From Oxalobacteraceae bacterium (GTDB lineage: Bacteria; Pseudomonadota; Gammaproteobacteria; Burkholderiales; Burkholderiaceae_D): 48,860 nucleotides of DNA. This document shows positions 9,778 through 20,590 of this stretch, piece after piece. Positions within the stretch are counted from its first letter, which is position 1; every line of letters starts with the position of its first letter. Both the position numbers and the translations under genes were made by a program. Under the pieces are notes generated by a model. The model was given only the letters and a program-made list of their open reading frames with translations, did no database searches and was not told the origin of the DNA. The stretch spans positions 1 through 48,860 of the forward strand of contig JAIZVZ010000023.1 of the NCBI GenBank assembly GCA_021768485.1. Direction: 5' to 3'.

Positions 9778-10521
9778 TCAGGCGAAGGCCGGGCCGATCA
9801 CATCGAGGCGGTCGGTGCAAAACGCATCCACGCCCCAGGCCAGCAATTGGCGCGCGCGCAGCGGGTCGTTGACGGTGTAGCAAAACAGGCCGTAACCGGC
9901 CGCCTTCACCTGATGCGCCAGCGCCGGCGTCAGATGCTGTTGATTGACATGCAGGGCCACCGCGCCCAGTTGCGCCAGCCGCGCCTGCCAGTCCGGCTCG
10001 ACGGCGTCAACCAGATAGGCGCACGGCAAGTCGGGCGCACTGGCTTTGGCGGCCAGCAAGGCCTCGACAGAAAACGAGGCCAGCAAGGGCCGCTGCTCGG
10101 CGGCCGGCGCCCGGTCAAAGGCAGCTGCCGCCTGGGCGCCGACCACGCGCCCGGTCGCGGACTCGAAGCCGGGCACCGGCTTGATTTCGATATTCATCCA
10201 GATCGACTGGCGCCGGCAAAACGCCAGCGCCTGCTCGAACAGCGGCACCGCCTCGCCGGCAAATTGCGGGCCGAACCAGCTGCCGGCATCGGCCTGCGCC
10301 AGCTGCGCCGCCGGCACGCTGGCCACGCTGCCGCGCCCCGCCACCGTGCGCCCCAGACAATCGTCATGCATCAGCACCGCAATGCCGTCCGCCGCCAGCA
10401 TCACATCGAATTCGGCCGCGTGAAAGCCGTGCTGCAAACCGCAGCGCAAGGCCGCCAGCGTATTTTCCGGCGCCAGCGTGCCGCCGCCGCGATGGGCCAC
10501 GATCTTTGGGTAAGGCCACAT
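9778..10521 (-). CDS. ugpQ: Glycerophosphodiester phosphodiesterase
   Basis: A 247-residue cytosolic enzyme of the GDPD TIM-barrel family, hydrolysing glycerophosphodiesters to glycerol-3-phosphate and an alcohol. The active-site elements are visible: VAHRGGGTLAPENTLAAL (HR and E), AAEFDVMLAADG (E and D), MHDD (catalytic H) and NIEIKP. It has no signal peptide when started at ATG 10521, which has GGAG seven bases upstream; the longer frame upstream is rejected. The size and cytosolic location fit UgpQ rather than the periplasmic GlpQ. No ugp transporter genes are nearby. Confidence 0.9.
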   Translation of the reverse strand: MWPYPKIVAHRGGGTLAPENTLAALRCGLQHGFHAAEFDVMLAADGIAVLMHDDCLGRTVAGRGSVASVPAAQLAQADAGSWFGPQFAGEAVPLFEQALAFCRRQSIWMNIEIKPVPGFESATGRVVGAQAAAAFDRAPAAEQRPLLASFSVEALLAAKASAPDLPCAYLVDAVEPDWQARLAQLGAVALHVNQQHLTPALAHQVKAAGYGLFCYTVNDPLRARQLLAWGVDAFCTDRLDVIGPAFA

Positions 10522-10912
10522 GATGCTCCATTCAAAAAACAGGCGCCGACCGGCAATGCGCCACAAATAAGAACAAATAAATACAAATTGACAGCATTTA
10601 AGCAAATCTCACACGCGATTCGAGCCGCGCTCAATGACAGGAAGCGGCCCGCCGGCGCCACGAAAAGTACACGGCAGTTTTCAGGCGCCGTTTTAAAGTC
10701 CCGCTCACAGCCAGCGTACCGGCCGCAGGCAAACGGCAGGCAAACGACAGGCAAGGCGGGACAACGGCAGTCCAGGTACGCCCGCCCGAGCACAAAGGCA
10801 ACGCAATCGTTGTCAATAAACAAGAAACCAACGATTGATTACACAAACCGGCATAAAATATGCGATAAATGATGTTAATCGGAACAAGTACCGCATTGCG
10901 AGGCCAATACGA
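10522..10912. other. Divergent intergenic region with an 11-bp repeat
   Basis: The 391-bp spacer between ugpQ (minus) and the receiver-TPR gene (plus) should contain both promoters, but I cannot assign them. The only clear structure is the tandem repeat at 10725-10757. The right end is AT-rich (10800-10912). Confidence 0.45.
10725..10757. repeat. 11-bp tandem repeat (three copies)
   Basis: GCAGGCAAACG occurs twice in direct succession, followed by ACAGGCAAGGC. The unit length equals that of the unrelated array on the other side of ugpQ. Confidence 0.75.
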
Positions 10913-12538
10913 ATGAAAGAATACAGTAATTTATCCGTCTTGATTGTCGACCCCAATGCAGGCATGCGCGCCAGTTTGCACAATATGCTGAACCAGTCGG
11001 AAATCACGAAGATCGAATACGCTTTCAATTCCGGCACCGCGATCCGCCAAATCACCAAGAAATCCTACGACATCATTCTGTGCGAATACGACCTCGGCAA
11101 TGCCCAGGACGGCCAGGACGGCCAGCAGTTGCTCGAAGACTTGCGCCATCACCAATTGATCGGCCAGTGGACCATCTTCATCATGATCACCTCCGAGAGC
11201 GTCTACGGCAAGGTGATGAGCGCGGCCGAACTGGCGCCATCGGACTACATCCTCAAACCATTCACGGGCGAGACCCTGGGACTGCGCATCAAGCGCGCAA
11301 TCGAGCGGCGCGTCGCCTTCCTGCCCATTTTCCAGTTGATCGGGCAAGGCAAGCTGCGCGAAGCGATCGCCGCCACCACCACGGCCGAACAACAGCACCC
11401 GCGCCATGCGACCGATTTTTGCCGCCTGCGCGCCGAGCTGCAATTGAAATTGGGCGCAGCTGGCGAGGCCGAGCAAACTTACCGCAAAATCATCGAAGGC
11501 CGTTCGTTCGACTGGGCCCAGCTGGGGCTGGCCAAGGCGCTGTTTGCGCAAGGTAACTACGCCGAAGCCGAAACAAGCCTGAACGCCTTAATTGCCGGCA
11601 ATGGCAAACTGATGGATGCCTACGACTGGCTGGCCAAGACCTATGAAGCAATGGCGCGGCCGAAAGAAGCGCAAAGCACGCTGGAAACGGCGGTAGCCAT
11701 CTCGCCGCATGTGGTGCGGCGCTGGCGCCGCCTCGGCGAAATGGCGCTCGAGGCCGGCGCCCCCGAAGTGGCCGAACGCAGCTTCAAGCAAGTCATCAGC
11801 AAATCCAAATACTCGGAATTTCGCGACCCCGAAGACCATGTGCAATTGGTCAGAACAATGTTGGCCAACAAACGTCCGAGCGCGGCCGAAGAAATCATCC
11901 GCGACTTTGACAAATCGTTGCGCGGCAATCCGAAAGCGGCCGTCTGCCGCGCCATTTCCAGCGCCATGCTGCACACGGCAAATGGCAATGAACAGGCGGC
12001 CGTCAAGGAATTGTCGGAAGCGGTCGAGGCCCACCGCGCCGGCGCCCCGCTCTCGAGCGCGATGACTATTTCACTGGTCAAAAGCTGCATCGAGCACCGG
12101 CTCGACGATGCCGCCTCGGACGTATTGCAAGATGCCGTCAACGAGGCCGACAATGGCGTTTCTCTCGAAAGCGCAATGCAGGTGTTCGAGCAGGTCGGAC
12201 GCAGCGACCTGGCGGCCGGCTTCGGCCAGCAGCTCAAGCTGCGCGTGACGACCCTGCTGGAAACGGCCCGCAAGCTATCGCAGGAACAAGACTTCAAGGG
12301 CGCCGTCAGTGCCATGCTCGAAGCGACGCGCAAGGCGCCCACCGATGCCAGCGTGGCCGGCGGCGCCGTCAATACCATGATGACTTGCATGGATCACCTG
12401 GGCTGGGATCATGCGCTCGGCGACCAGGCGCGCCTGTTGCTGGAGCGCGTGCAGCGGCTCGAACCGGACTCGCCGCAATTGCCCGAACTGCTCACCCAAT
12501 ACCAGAATACGCAAAGAAAATACGGCATTGCCGCCTGA
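10913..12538 (+). CDS. Receiver (REC)-TPR signalling protein with Glu at the phosphoacceptor site
   Basis: A 541-residue cytosolic protein. Residues about 6-125 form a CheY-like receiver: LSVLIVDPNAGMRA at strand 1, ILCEYDLG at strand 3, MITSES at strand 4 and DYILKPF with the conserved Lys at strand 5. The remaining 400 residues are alpha-helical TPR-like repeats (for example FAQGNYAEAETSLNALIAG and LAKTYEAMARPKEAQSTL). Where active receivers have the phosphorylated Asp, this protein has Glu58, and the acidic pocket at strand 1 has one Asp (D13) before a Pro. A 9-bp duplication (11105-11122) adds a second QDG just after that site. There is no output domain, so it probably acts through protein contacts. 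ATG 10913 starts just before the receiver. Confidence 0.85.
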   Translation: MKEYSNLSVLIVDPNAGMRASLHNMLNQSEITKIEYAFNSGTAIRQITKKSYDIILCEYDLGNAQDGQDGQQLLEDLRHHQLIGQWTIFIMITSESVYGKVMSAAELAPSDYILKPFTGETLGLRIKRAIERRVAFLPIFQLIGQGKLREAIAATTTAEQQHPRHATDFCRLRAELQLKLGAAGEAEQTYRKIIEGRSFDWAQLGLAKALFAQGNYAEAETSLNALIAGNGKLMDAYDWLAKTYEAMARPKEAQSTLETAVAISPHVVRRWRRLGEMALEAGAPEVAERSFKQVISKSKYSEFRDPEDHVQLVRTMLANKRPSAAEEIIRDFDKSLRGNPKAAVCRAISSAMLHTANGNEQAAVKELSEAVEAHRAGAPLSSAMTISLVKSCIEHRLDDAASDVLQDAVNEADNGVSLESAMQVFEQVGRSDLAAGFGQQLKLRVTTLLETARKLSQEQDFKGAVSAMLEATRKAPTDASVAGGAVNTMMTCMDHLGWDHALGDQARLLLERVQRLEPDSPQLPELLTQYQNTQRKYGIAA

Positions 12539-12571
12539 GCGAGCTGCGGCCGACAAGCGCCGGCATGTTTG

Positions 12572-13339
12572 CTACGCGCTGCGCTGCAGGCAACGGTCAA
12601 GCGACAGCGCCATATAAGCATAGCTGTCGCTGACGCAACGTCCGAGAAATGCAGCGTATTTGGGTTCCGCATGCGGGCCGATCAGCGAACAGATGATGTC
12701 GAGCGCTTCCCACGGATGGGTATCGTCGTAATGCGCGTGCAGCTTGAGCCAGCGCGTCGCCCGGCGCCGCTCGTCGGGCGCAAATGACTGCTCGTAGGCA
12801 TCGGAAGAACAGATCAGGGCCGCCCACTCGCCGGTCGCGCCTTCGATGGCCAGATTGGTGGCGGCCATGCTGGTGGCCAGCGAATCGCGCAAGCTGCTGT
12901 GCCAGCACCAGTGATTGAGGGCCCGGCTTTCGATCGAGACACCGGCGTTGCCGATCAAGTCTTGCCGGCTCACGCCGCACGCGGCGGCCCACTCGACCCA
13001 GTGGTCGGCATGATCTTGTTCTACGCGGATGTTTTTCATCAGGTATTTGCGCGCCATGTTTTCGCCGTGCGAGCGGCCGTACTGAATCTTGCACAAATTG
13101 GTCGCCATGTATTGCGGGAATTGCTCGATGATGGGCCAGCCGCCGATAAAAAACTGCCGCCCGATATCGGCCGGCAGACAAGCCTCCTTCATCATCGCAA
13201 ACAACTCATGCCTGACCACTTTGGCTTTGGCCGGCAAAGTCGATTGCAGCATATCCTGCGCCCATGCCGGATAACTGCTCAATGCCATCAACGGCCCGCT
13301 GCGCCGAAATTCCGCCTGCAGCTCGTTCTCCATTTTCAT
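12572..13339 (-). CDS. Haem-oxygenase-like putative di-iron protein (iron-containing redox enzyme family)
   Basis: A 255-residue all-helical protein resembling the TenA/PqqC/CADD haem-oxygenase-like fold. Candidate metal ligands are E107, H110 and H113 in VEQDHADHW, E166 in AIEGATGEW, and H201, D205 and H208 in LHAHYDDTH; the last set matches the H-x3-D-x2-H spacing of CADD. That suggests a non-haem di-iron oxidase or oxygenase, with substrate unknown. ATG 13339 is preceded by AAGGA at eight bases; the 24-codon extension upstream is AT-rich and has no binding site. It converges on the receiver-TPR gene, with 33 bp between the stops. Confidence 0.72.
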   Translation of the reverse strand: MKMENELQAEFRRSGPLMALSSYPAWAQDMLQSTLPAKAKVVRHELFAMMKEACLPADIGRQFFIGGWPIIEQFPQYMATNLCKIQYGRSHGENMARKYLMKNIRVEQDHADHWVEWAAACGVSRQDLIGNAGVSIESRALNHWCWHSSLRDSLATSMAATNLAIEGATGEWAALICSSDAYEQSFAPDERRRATRWLKLHAHYDDTHPWEALDIICSLIGPHAEPKYAAFLGRCVSDSYAYMALSLDRCLQRSA

Positions 13340-13833
13340 AAATATGATCCTTGTCAGTTGAGGGTCGAGAGTGCTGAGTTTGATAGCTTTATATTGAAGT
13401 AGTTCAAACATCGATTTGATATTTTTAAAGTCTTCTTTATTTGTATCAAATACGATCCACTTATTTTTTCCTCAGCCAAGTACAAGCAGGCGCCGGCCAA
13501 ACCGCGCCGGCATCGGCGCCGCCGGCCGGCATGCCACGTCCATCCTCTCCCGGCCCCAGCCCTGCATGTGAACAACAGTAAGCCCTCGCCTGCGCGCGAC
13601 AGCGACACTTGGTCAAAAAATTAAACGTCATATTGAACATCGGGATTGTTCCGTGCTCCAATCATCGTCGCCAGAGATCGGCGCGCAACCGCTTCTGCGG
13701 TCGCTGCCATGCCGCCGCGCTTCTGACGCCAGCCACGCCGACGCAAGCCACGCCGACGCAAGCCACGCCGACGCCAGCCATGCCGACGCAATCCATGAAA
13801 AGGGCCTTGAACAGATGCCCGAAGAGGTTCGTA
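13340..13833. other. Divergent intergenic region with a 15-bp repeat array
   Basis: This 494-bp spacer separates the haem-oxygenase-like gene (minus) and the PAS-GGDEF-EAL gene (plus). The left part (13340-13460) is AT-rich and probably carries the minus-strand promoter. The right part holds the repeat array 13731-13790. Open frames run across the array but lack a binding site, so I treat it as non-coding. Confidence 0.5.
13731..13790. repeat. 15-bp tandem repeat (four copies) upstream of the PAS-GGDEF-EAL gene
   Basis: Four contiguous copies of AGCCACGCCGACGCA with one or two changes in copies three and four. The array ends 43 bp before the chosen start codon at 13834. Since the unit is a multiple of three, it stays open in several frames. 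Confidence 0.9.
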
Positions 13834-16260
13834 ATGACTAGCAGTGCAAAAATCGATGAGGTCGCCTTCCTGATCGGCCCCGGCGGGAAAATCACGACCT
13901 GGAATGCGGCCTGCCAACGGCTGCTCGGCTATGCCGACAAGGACATCTTGCTGCGCCATATCACCTCGCTCTTGCCGGCGCCGCAAAAAAAAACAATGCA
14001 AGAACGTTTGAGGGCCTCGCGCAGCGCCGCCGACAAATTCGAATCGGATCTTGTGCTGGCCGATGGCCAGCAAGCCACCTTCAGCCTGACCTTTATCCCC
14101 CAATATCGCCGGACCGGCCGGTTTTCCGGCTTTAGCGTGCTGCTGCGCCATGCCGGCGCTCACGCCAATGAGGGGGCCGGCACCGCCTGTCCAGCAACCG
14201 AACGCGAGGTGATTCGCAACACCCCGCTCAAGGACATGGTCGACTTCCTGACCGGCACCTTTTACGTCATCAACCAGGAACGCCGTCTCGTCAGCTGGAA
14301 TAAAAAAGTCGAGCAAGCGACGCAGCGCAGCAGCGCCCAGCTGGTCGTGCTCGACGTGCTCGAGCTGTTTGCCGACGATGAAAAGCAATTGATCGCCGAA
14401 AAGATCGGCGAGGTATTCGAGCGCAATGGCCAGGTCATGGTCGAGGCCAACCTGCTGGCAAAAAATGGCAGCAGCACGCCTTTTCTGTTCAGCGGTTCGC
14501 GCTTCATCTCGAGCGGAAAATTCTATTTGTGCGGCATGGGGCTCGATATCTCGGAGCGCCGCGAGCGCGACGAGCAACTGCGCCTGCGCGACCGCGCGCT
14601 GCATGCCAGCAGCAACGGCATCCTGATCACCCATTGCATCGGCAAAAAAAACCTGATCGAATATGTCAATCCGGCTTTCGAGCGCATCACCGGCTACGCC
14701 GCCGAGGAAGTCATCGGCCGCGATCCGCGCTTCATGGCCGCGCCGGGAATGGATGACGACCAACGCGCGCAGCTCAAGCAAGCGCTCCTCGAACGCAGCG
14801 AAATCAACGTCATCTTTCGCAACCGGCGCAAAAACGGCGAGCTGTTCTGGAACGATCTGACCATCACGCCGGTGCTCGACCCCAGAGGCGTCTGCAGCCA
14901 TTTCATCGGCGTCATCAACGACATCACGACCTTCAAGCACCACACCTCGCATCTCGAACACAAGGTCAACCATGACGTCCTGACCGGGCTGGCCAACCGC
15001 ACCTTGCTGCTGGACCGCCTGGAACAGGCCATCCATGTCGCCCAGCGCAACAAGACCATGGTCGCCACGCTGATGATAGACCTCGACAATTTCAAGGTCA
15101 TCAACGATTCGATGGGACACGACGCCGGCGACACCGTATTGAAAGTGGTCGCCAAACGCTTGCAGGATTCGGTGCGCGACAGCGATACCGTGGCCCGCCT
15201 GGGCGGCGATGAATTCGTCCTGGTGCTGAGCAATCAACCGTCGCTGCGCTTTACCTTGCGCATGATAGACCGCTTGCGCCAGGACATGGCGCAGGCGGTG
15301 CCCATCGACAAAATGCAGATCGCCGTCGAACTGAGCATGGGCGTGAGCGTGTTTCCGCACGATGCAGATTCAGTCGACGGCTTGCTGCGGGCGGCCGATG
15401 TGGCCATGTATCACGCCAAGCGCGCCGGCCGCAATGACGTCCATTTCTTTTCCGAAGAAATGCGGCTGACCACGGAAAGCAAGCACAAGCTCGAAAACAG
15501 CTTGCGCAACGCTCTTGCAAAAAATGAAATTTTTCTTGCACTGCAACCGAAGATGTCGATGAAAACCGGAAAAATCGTCGGTGCCGAAGCGCTGCTGCGC
15601 TGGAGCCATCCCGAAAGAGGCATTTTGCTGCCGGCCGCCTTCATCGCCGAAGCCGAAGACAGCGGCCTGATCATCGAGCTCGGCGAATGGGTGGCGCGCG
15701 ATATCTGCGCCATGCTGCAGCGCCTGCAGCAAATCGGCTTTCACGATATCGGGATGTCGATGAATATCTCGTTTCGCGAATTCAGCCAAAAGGATTATTT
15801 TTCATCGATCAGGGAAAAACTCGCCGAATTCAAGCTCGAACCGGCGCTGTTCGAACTCGAAATCAAGGAATCGCATCTGACGCGCAACTTGCCGCTGTCG
15901 CGCGACATCTTGCCGCACATCGACGAGCTTGGACTCAGGCTGACGGTCGACGAATTCGGGGCAGGCCTGTCGAGTCTTAGCGATTTGCAACAATTCCCCA
16001 TCGATCACATCAAAATCGCCAAATCGATCATCGACAATCTGCAGCGAGATAAAACCCACGGCGCCTTGGCAAAAATGGCGATCGGCATCGGCCACACCAT
16101 GAATGTCGACGTCATCGCCGACGGCGTCGAGACCAGCAATCAGTTGATTTTTTTACAAATCAACGGCTGCGACCAAATCCAGGGCAATTACTTCAGCGAG
16201 CCCTTGCGCATGGAGCAATTCGAGCAAATGCTGCGCGCCTCGCCCGCGGCGCGGCATTGA
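13834..16260 (+). CDS. PAS-PAS-PAS-GGDEF-EAL protein with altered EAL site
   Basis: An 808-residue c-di-GMP signalling protein without clear membrane segments. Three PAS-like domains occupy roughly residues 5-105, 130-245 and 250-370 (the third with the classic YVNPAFERITGYAAEEVIGRD). The cyclase domain has an intact GGDEF (457-461) and an inhibitory I-site RDSD five residues before it. The EAL domain has E585-A586-L587 and the two Glu of EIKES, but three metal/catalytic positions differ: DDFG is D706-E707-F-G, KID is K727-I-A729, and AEGVE is A-D763-G-V-E766. The likely outcome is an active cyclase with a weak or ligand-sensing EAL. ATG 13834 has AGAGG seven bases upstream. Confidence 0.92.
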   Translation: MTSSAKIDEVAFLIGPGGKITTWNAACQRLLGYADKDILLRHITSLLPAPQKKTMQERLRASRSAADKFESDLVLADGQQATFSLTFIPQYRRTGRFSGFSVLLRHAGAHANEGAGTACPATEREVIRNTPLKDMVDFLTGTFYVINQERRLVSWNKKVEQATQRSSAQLVVLDVLELFADDEKQLIAEKIGEVFERNGQVMVEANLLAKNGSSTPFLFSGSRFISSGKFYLCGMGLDISERRERDEQLRLRDRALHASSNGILITHCIGKKNLIEYVNPAFERITGYAAEEVIGRDPRFMAAPGMDDDQRAQLKQALLERSEINVIFRNRRKNGELFWNDLTITPVLDPRGVCSHFIGVINDITTFKHHTSHLEHKVNHDVLTGLANRTLLLDRLEQAIHVAQRNKTMVATLMIDLDNFKVINDSMGHDAGDTVLKVVAKRLQDSVRDSDTVARLGGDEFVLVLSNQPSLRFTLRMIDRLRQDMAQAVPIDKMQIAVELSMGVSVFPHDADSVDGLLRAADVAMYHAKRAGRNDVHFFSEEMRLTTESKHKLENSLRNALAKNEIFLALQPKMSMKTGKIVGAEALLRWSHPERGILLPAAFIAEAEDSGLIIELGEWVARDICAMLQRLQQIGFHDIGMSMNISFREFSQKDYFSSIREKLAEFKLEPALFELEIKESHLTRNLPLSRDILPHIDELGLRLTVDEFGAGLSSLSDLQQFPIDHIKIAKSIIDNLQRDKTHGALAKMAIGIGHTMNVDVIADGVETSNQLIFLQINGCDQIQGNYFSEPLRMEQFEQMLRASPAARH

Positions 16261-16592
16261 TGAAGAATCGGATAAGCCGCCTGAGAAATAAGCCGCCTGA
16301 GACGCCCTTGAATCTTACCTGAGCCCCATCTGCATCCAAGCTGAGGCGCGCCCGGGACGCCGCTGAGCGCCCGCAGCGCGCACGGCAAGAAGCGGTCGGC
16401 CGCCGTCGCCGCAACGGTAAAATTCAGTGTTTTTAAGAAATTTATCGGCATCAATGCCTTGCCGGGCGCAGGCCATGAGCGGGCCGCCGCAACGGTTCAG
16501 CGCGCGCCGCGCGCAGATAAACCGCCGACGAGGCGCATCGCTTGGTAAAATGCCCTGTTAAAATTATCCGATTATGCATTTTTGACCAGACC
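16261..16592. other. Spacer between the PAS-GGDEF-EAL gene and glnS
   Basis: The 332-bp stretch starts with a two-copy 16-bp direct repeat (16272-16302). I see no terminator with a T tract and no clear gene. The AT-rich end (16540-16580) is where a glnS promoter would be expected, but I cannot fix its elements. Confidence 0.45.
16272..16302. repeat. 16-bp direct repeat just after a stop codon
   Basis: ATAAGCCGCCTGAGA occurs twice, separated by a single A, starting 12 bp after the PAS-GGDEF-EAL stop. Each copy contains TAA and TGA triplets. Confidence 0.8.
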
Positions 16593-18362
<1,770 letters not shown>

Positions 18363-18370
18363 GCCGCGAT

Positions 18371-18398
18371 AAAAAAACCCGCTGCCGCGGGTTTTTTT
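18371..18398 (+). terminator. Rho-independent terminator of glnS
   Basis: Perfect 12-bp arms AAAAAAACCCGC and GCGGGTTTTTTT enclose a TGCC loop, with the T tract forming the end of the stem. The A/T symmetry means it could work in both directions. Confidence 0.93.
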
Positions 18399-18557
18399 AC
18401 ATCGTGGCGCCGATGGCCGGGCAGCTGCGTTTCTGTTGAAAAATTACTCCATGGATAGAACGGCCGCGGCAAACGGCGCCCGCGCCGCAAATTTCTTGCG
18501 CTTGACGCCCCGGACGCCAGGCTGCACTATTGACAACTACCGAGGTCGATATCGAAT

Positions 18558-20393
18558 ATGAAACAACGCAGCCACCTCAGCCACCTCGCGCAATTGCCAT
18601 TCCCATCGACGGTACTGGTGTGGTGTGTGGGCATCTTTCTGACTTTCTCGATTTCGCTGACCCTGTTCTTTACCGCCCGGCGCACCGTCGAACGCGATGC
18701 CAGCATGCGCTTCGAAAGCGTGGCCATCACGACCAAACATGGCATTTCCACGCGCGTCAAATCGTTTAACGATCTGGTGCGCAGCGTGGTGGCGCTGTTC
18801 CAGGCTTCCGACAATCTGTCGCGTGCGCAATTTCACCAATTCGTTATGGGACTGGAATTGCCGCGTAATTTTCCGGCAATCGAATCACTCAATTTCGCCC
18901 AATATGTGGCCGACAGCGACAAGAGCGCTTTCGAGGCCAAGGTCAGGCAAGACCGCAGCATGCGCAGCCAGGGCTATCCGCAATTCAGCGTCAAATCGGA
19001 AGGACGGCATGCCCATTATTTCGTGCTCAACTATATGGAGCCGCAAGACTACGACAATCCGAAGTTCGGACTCGACATCGGCTCGCGCCCGCAAATGGCG
19101 CAATCGCTCGAATTTACGCGCGACTCGGGCGCCCTGATCGCCTCGGGGCAGCCGGCCCTGGTCGATGGTCCCAATCCCTATAAAGGCCTGTCGCTGCGGC
19201 TGGCGGTCTACCGCAACGGCATGCCTCTGACCACAGTGGCCGAACGGCAGGCGGCCTACCTCGGCTCGGTCTGCACCGGCTTTCAGGTTCCCAAGCTGAT
19301 CCAGAGCGCACTCGATGAAATGCCGGTCCGCGACATCCACGTGATGCTGTTCGACGGCGGAAAATATACCGGCGACGGCCCCGCCGTCATCACCGAACAC
19401 GACACCCTGTTGTTCGACAGCGCCGGCGCCACAGCGAAAACGACGGCCCTGATCCGCCATGCGCAAGGGTCCGACTCGAACTCGTTCAACACCACCTTGC
19501 CGATCGATTTCAACGGCCGCCTGTGGAAAGCGCATTTTTCAATTCCCAAGGAGGCGCTCTACACGCCATTCGATTTTTATCTCCCCTGGATTGTCTTTGC
19601 GGCGAGCATGATAGGCACGCTCTTGATTTACTCGCTGTTTTTCACGCTGTCGTCGTCGCGCCGGCGCGCCGTGACGCTGGCCAGGACCATGACGGCGGAA
19701 TTGCGCGCCAGCCAGGTTCAGCTGCAAGAGTCGCATCACAAGCTGCGCCAGCTGGCGGCCCACACCGACCAGATCAGGGAAGACGAACGCAAGCGCATCG
19801 CCCGCGAAATTCACGACGACCTCGGCCAAAACCTGCTGGTGTTGCGCATCGACGTCGTCATGCTGGCCACGCGGACCCAGCACAATCACCCGAAACTGCA
19901 TCTGAAAGTGAGCGACACGCTGCGCCAGATCGACAACACCATCCGCAGCGTGCGCCAGATCATTAACGATTTGCGCCCGAACGTGCTCGATCTCGGCTTG
20001 AATGCGGCAGTCGAATGGCAGATCGCGCAATTTGAACAACGCACGGGCATCAAGTGCACGCTGATTGAAAATCAGTCCGATATCGTGCTTGACGATAAAA
20101 GCGCGACCGCTTTTTTCCGTATTTTGCAAGAATCGCTGAGCAATATTTCGCGCCACGCCAACGCCAGCCAGGTGCGCGTCGTTCTTCATCGCGCCAACGA
20201 TTCGCTATCGATGACGGTGGCCGACAATGGCATGGGCATGCAATCGTACAGCCGTTACAAGACCGGTTCCTTCGGTCTGATCGGCATCGAGGAGCGCATC
20301 AGTTTGCTGGGTGGAACCGTCCACATCGAAAGCAGCCCTGGCGCCGGCGTCACCGTTTCCGTCACGGTTCCCTTGCCGGCCCGGCGGGCATAG
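18558..20393 (+). CDS. CHASE-domain sensor histidine kinase (NarX/UhpB type), orphan
   Basis: A 611-residue inner-membrane kinase. A first membrane helix (about residues 18-38) precedes a roughly 290-residue periplasmic CHASE domain (contains FNDLVRSVVALFQASDNLSR and the YMEPQD...GLDIGSRPQM region). A second membrane helix lies near 335-357, and a short coiled coil leads to HisKA_3 with EDERKRIAREIHDDLGQ (phosphoacceptor H419). The ATPase follows: the N-box RILQESLSNISRHA, then VADNGMGM and GLIGIEERISLLGG. No response regulator gene is adjacent, which is unusual for this class that normally pairs with a NarL-type regulator. CHASE domains sense small extracellular ligands; the ligand here is unknown. 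Confidence 0.92.
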   Translation: MKQRSHLSHLAQLPFPSTVLVWCVGIFLTFSISLTLFFTARRTVERDASMRFESVAITTKHGISTRVKSFNDLVRSVVALFQASDNLSRAQFHQFVMGLELPRNFPAIESLNFAQYVADSDKSAFEAKVRQDRSMRSQGYPQFSVKSEGRHAHYFVLNYMEPQDYDNPKFGLDIGSRPQMAQSLEFTRDSGALIASGQPALVDGPNPYKGLSLRLAVYRNGMPLTTVAERQAAYLGSVCTGFQVPKLIQSALDEMPVRDIHVMLFDGGKYTGDGPAVITEHDTLLFDSAGATAKTTALIRHAQGSDSNSFNTTLPIDFNGRLWKAHFSIPKEALYTPFDFYLPWIVFAASMIGTLLIYSLFFTLSSSRRRAVTLARTMTAELRASQVQLQESHHKLRQLAAHTDQIREDERKRIAREIHDDLGQNLLVLRIDVVMLATRTQHNHPKLHLKVSDTLRQIDNTIRSVRQIINDLRPNVLDLGLNAAVEWQIAQFEQRTGIKCTLIENQSDIVLDDKSATAFFRILQESLSNISRHANASQVRVVLHRANDSLSMTVADNGMGMQSYSRYKTGSFGLIGIEERISLLGGTVHIESSPGAGVTVSVTVPLPARRA

Positions 20394-20590
20394 CGGGCAC
20401 GGCGCCGCCGGCTGTAGCGCGGCGTGAAGCGCAGAGACGCTGCCGGGGCATATTATTGAGACATATCAATAATTTCTTTGATTCACTCCCTCGCCTGACG
20501 AAAAATTGCTATTAATCGTTTGCCACAAAAAGCCTGCGCTTTTCCCGCCGGCGGTGCAACATATCAATATCCTTCACAAGAAAGGCCATC

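Noticed and set aside
9577-10872. 431-codon plus-strand frame across ugpQ
   Set aside because: It crosses the repeat-bearing spacers and the antisense of ugpQ, without a domain or binding site.
13621-15360. 579-codon minus-strand frame opposite the PAS-GGDEF-EAL gene
   Set aside because: It lies fully antisense to a well-supported gene, has His/Gln/Ala-rich composition and starts in mid-gene.
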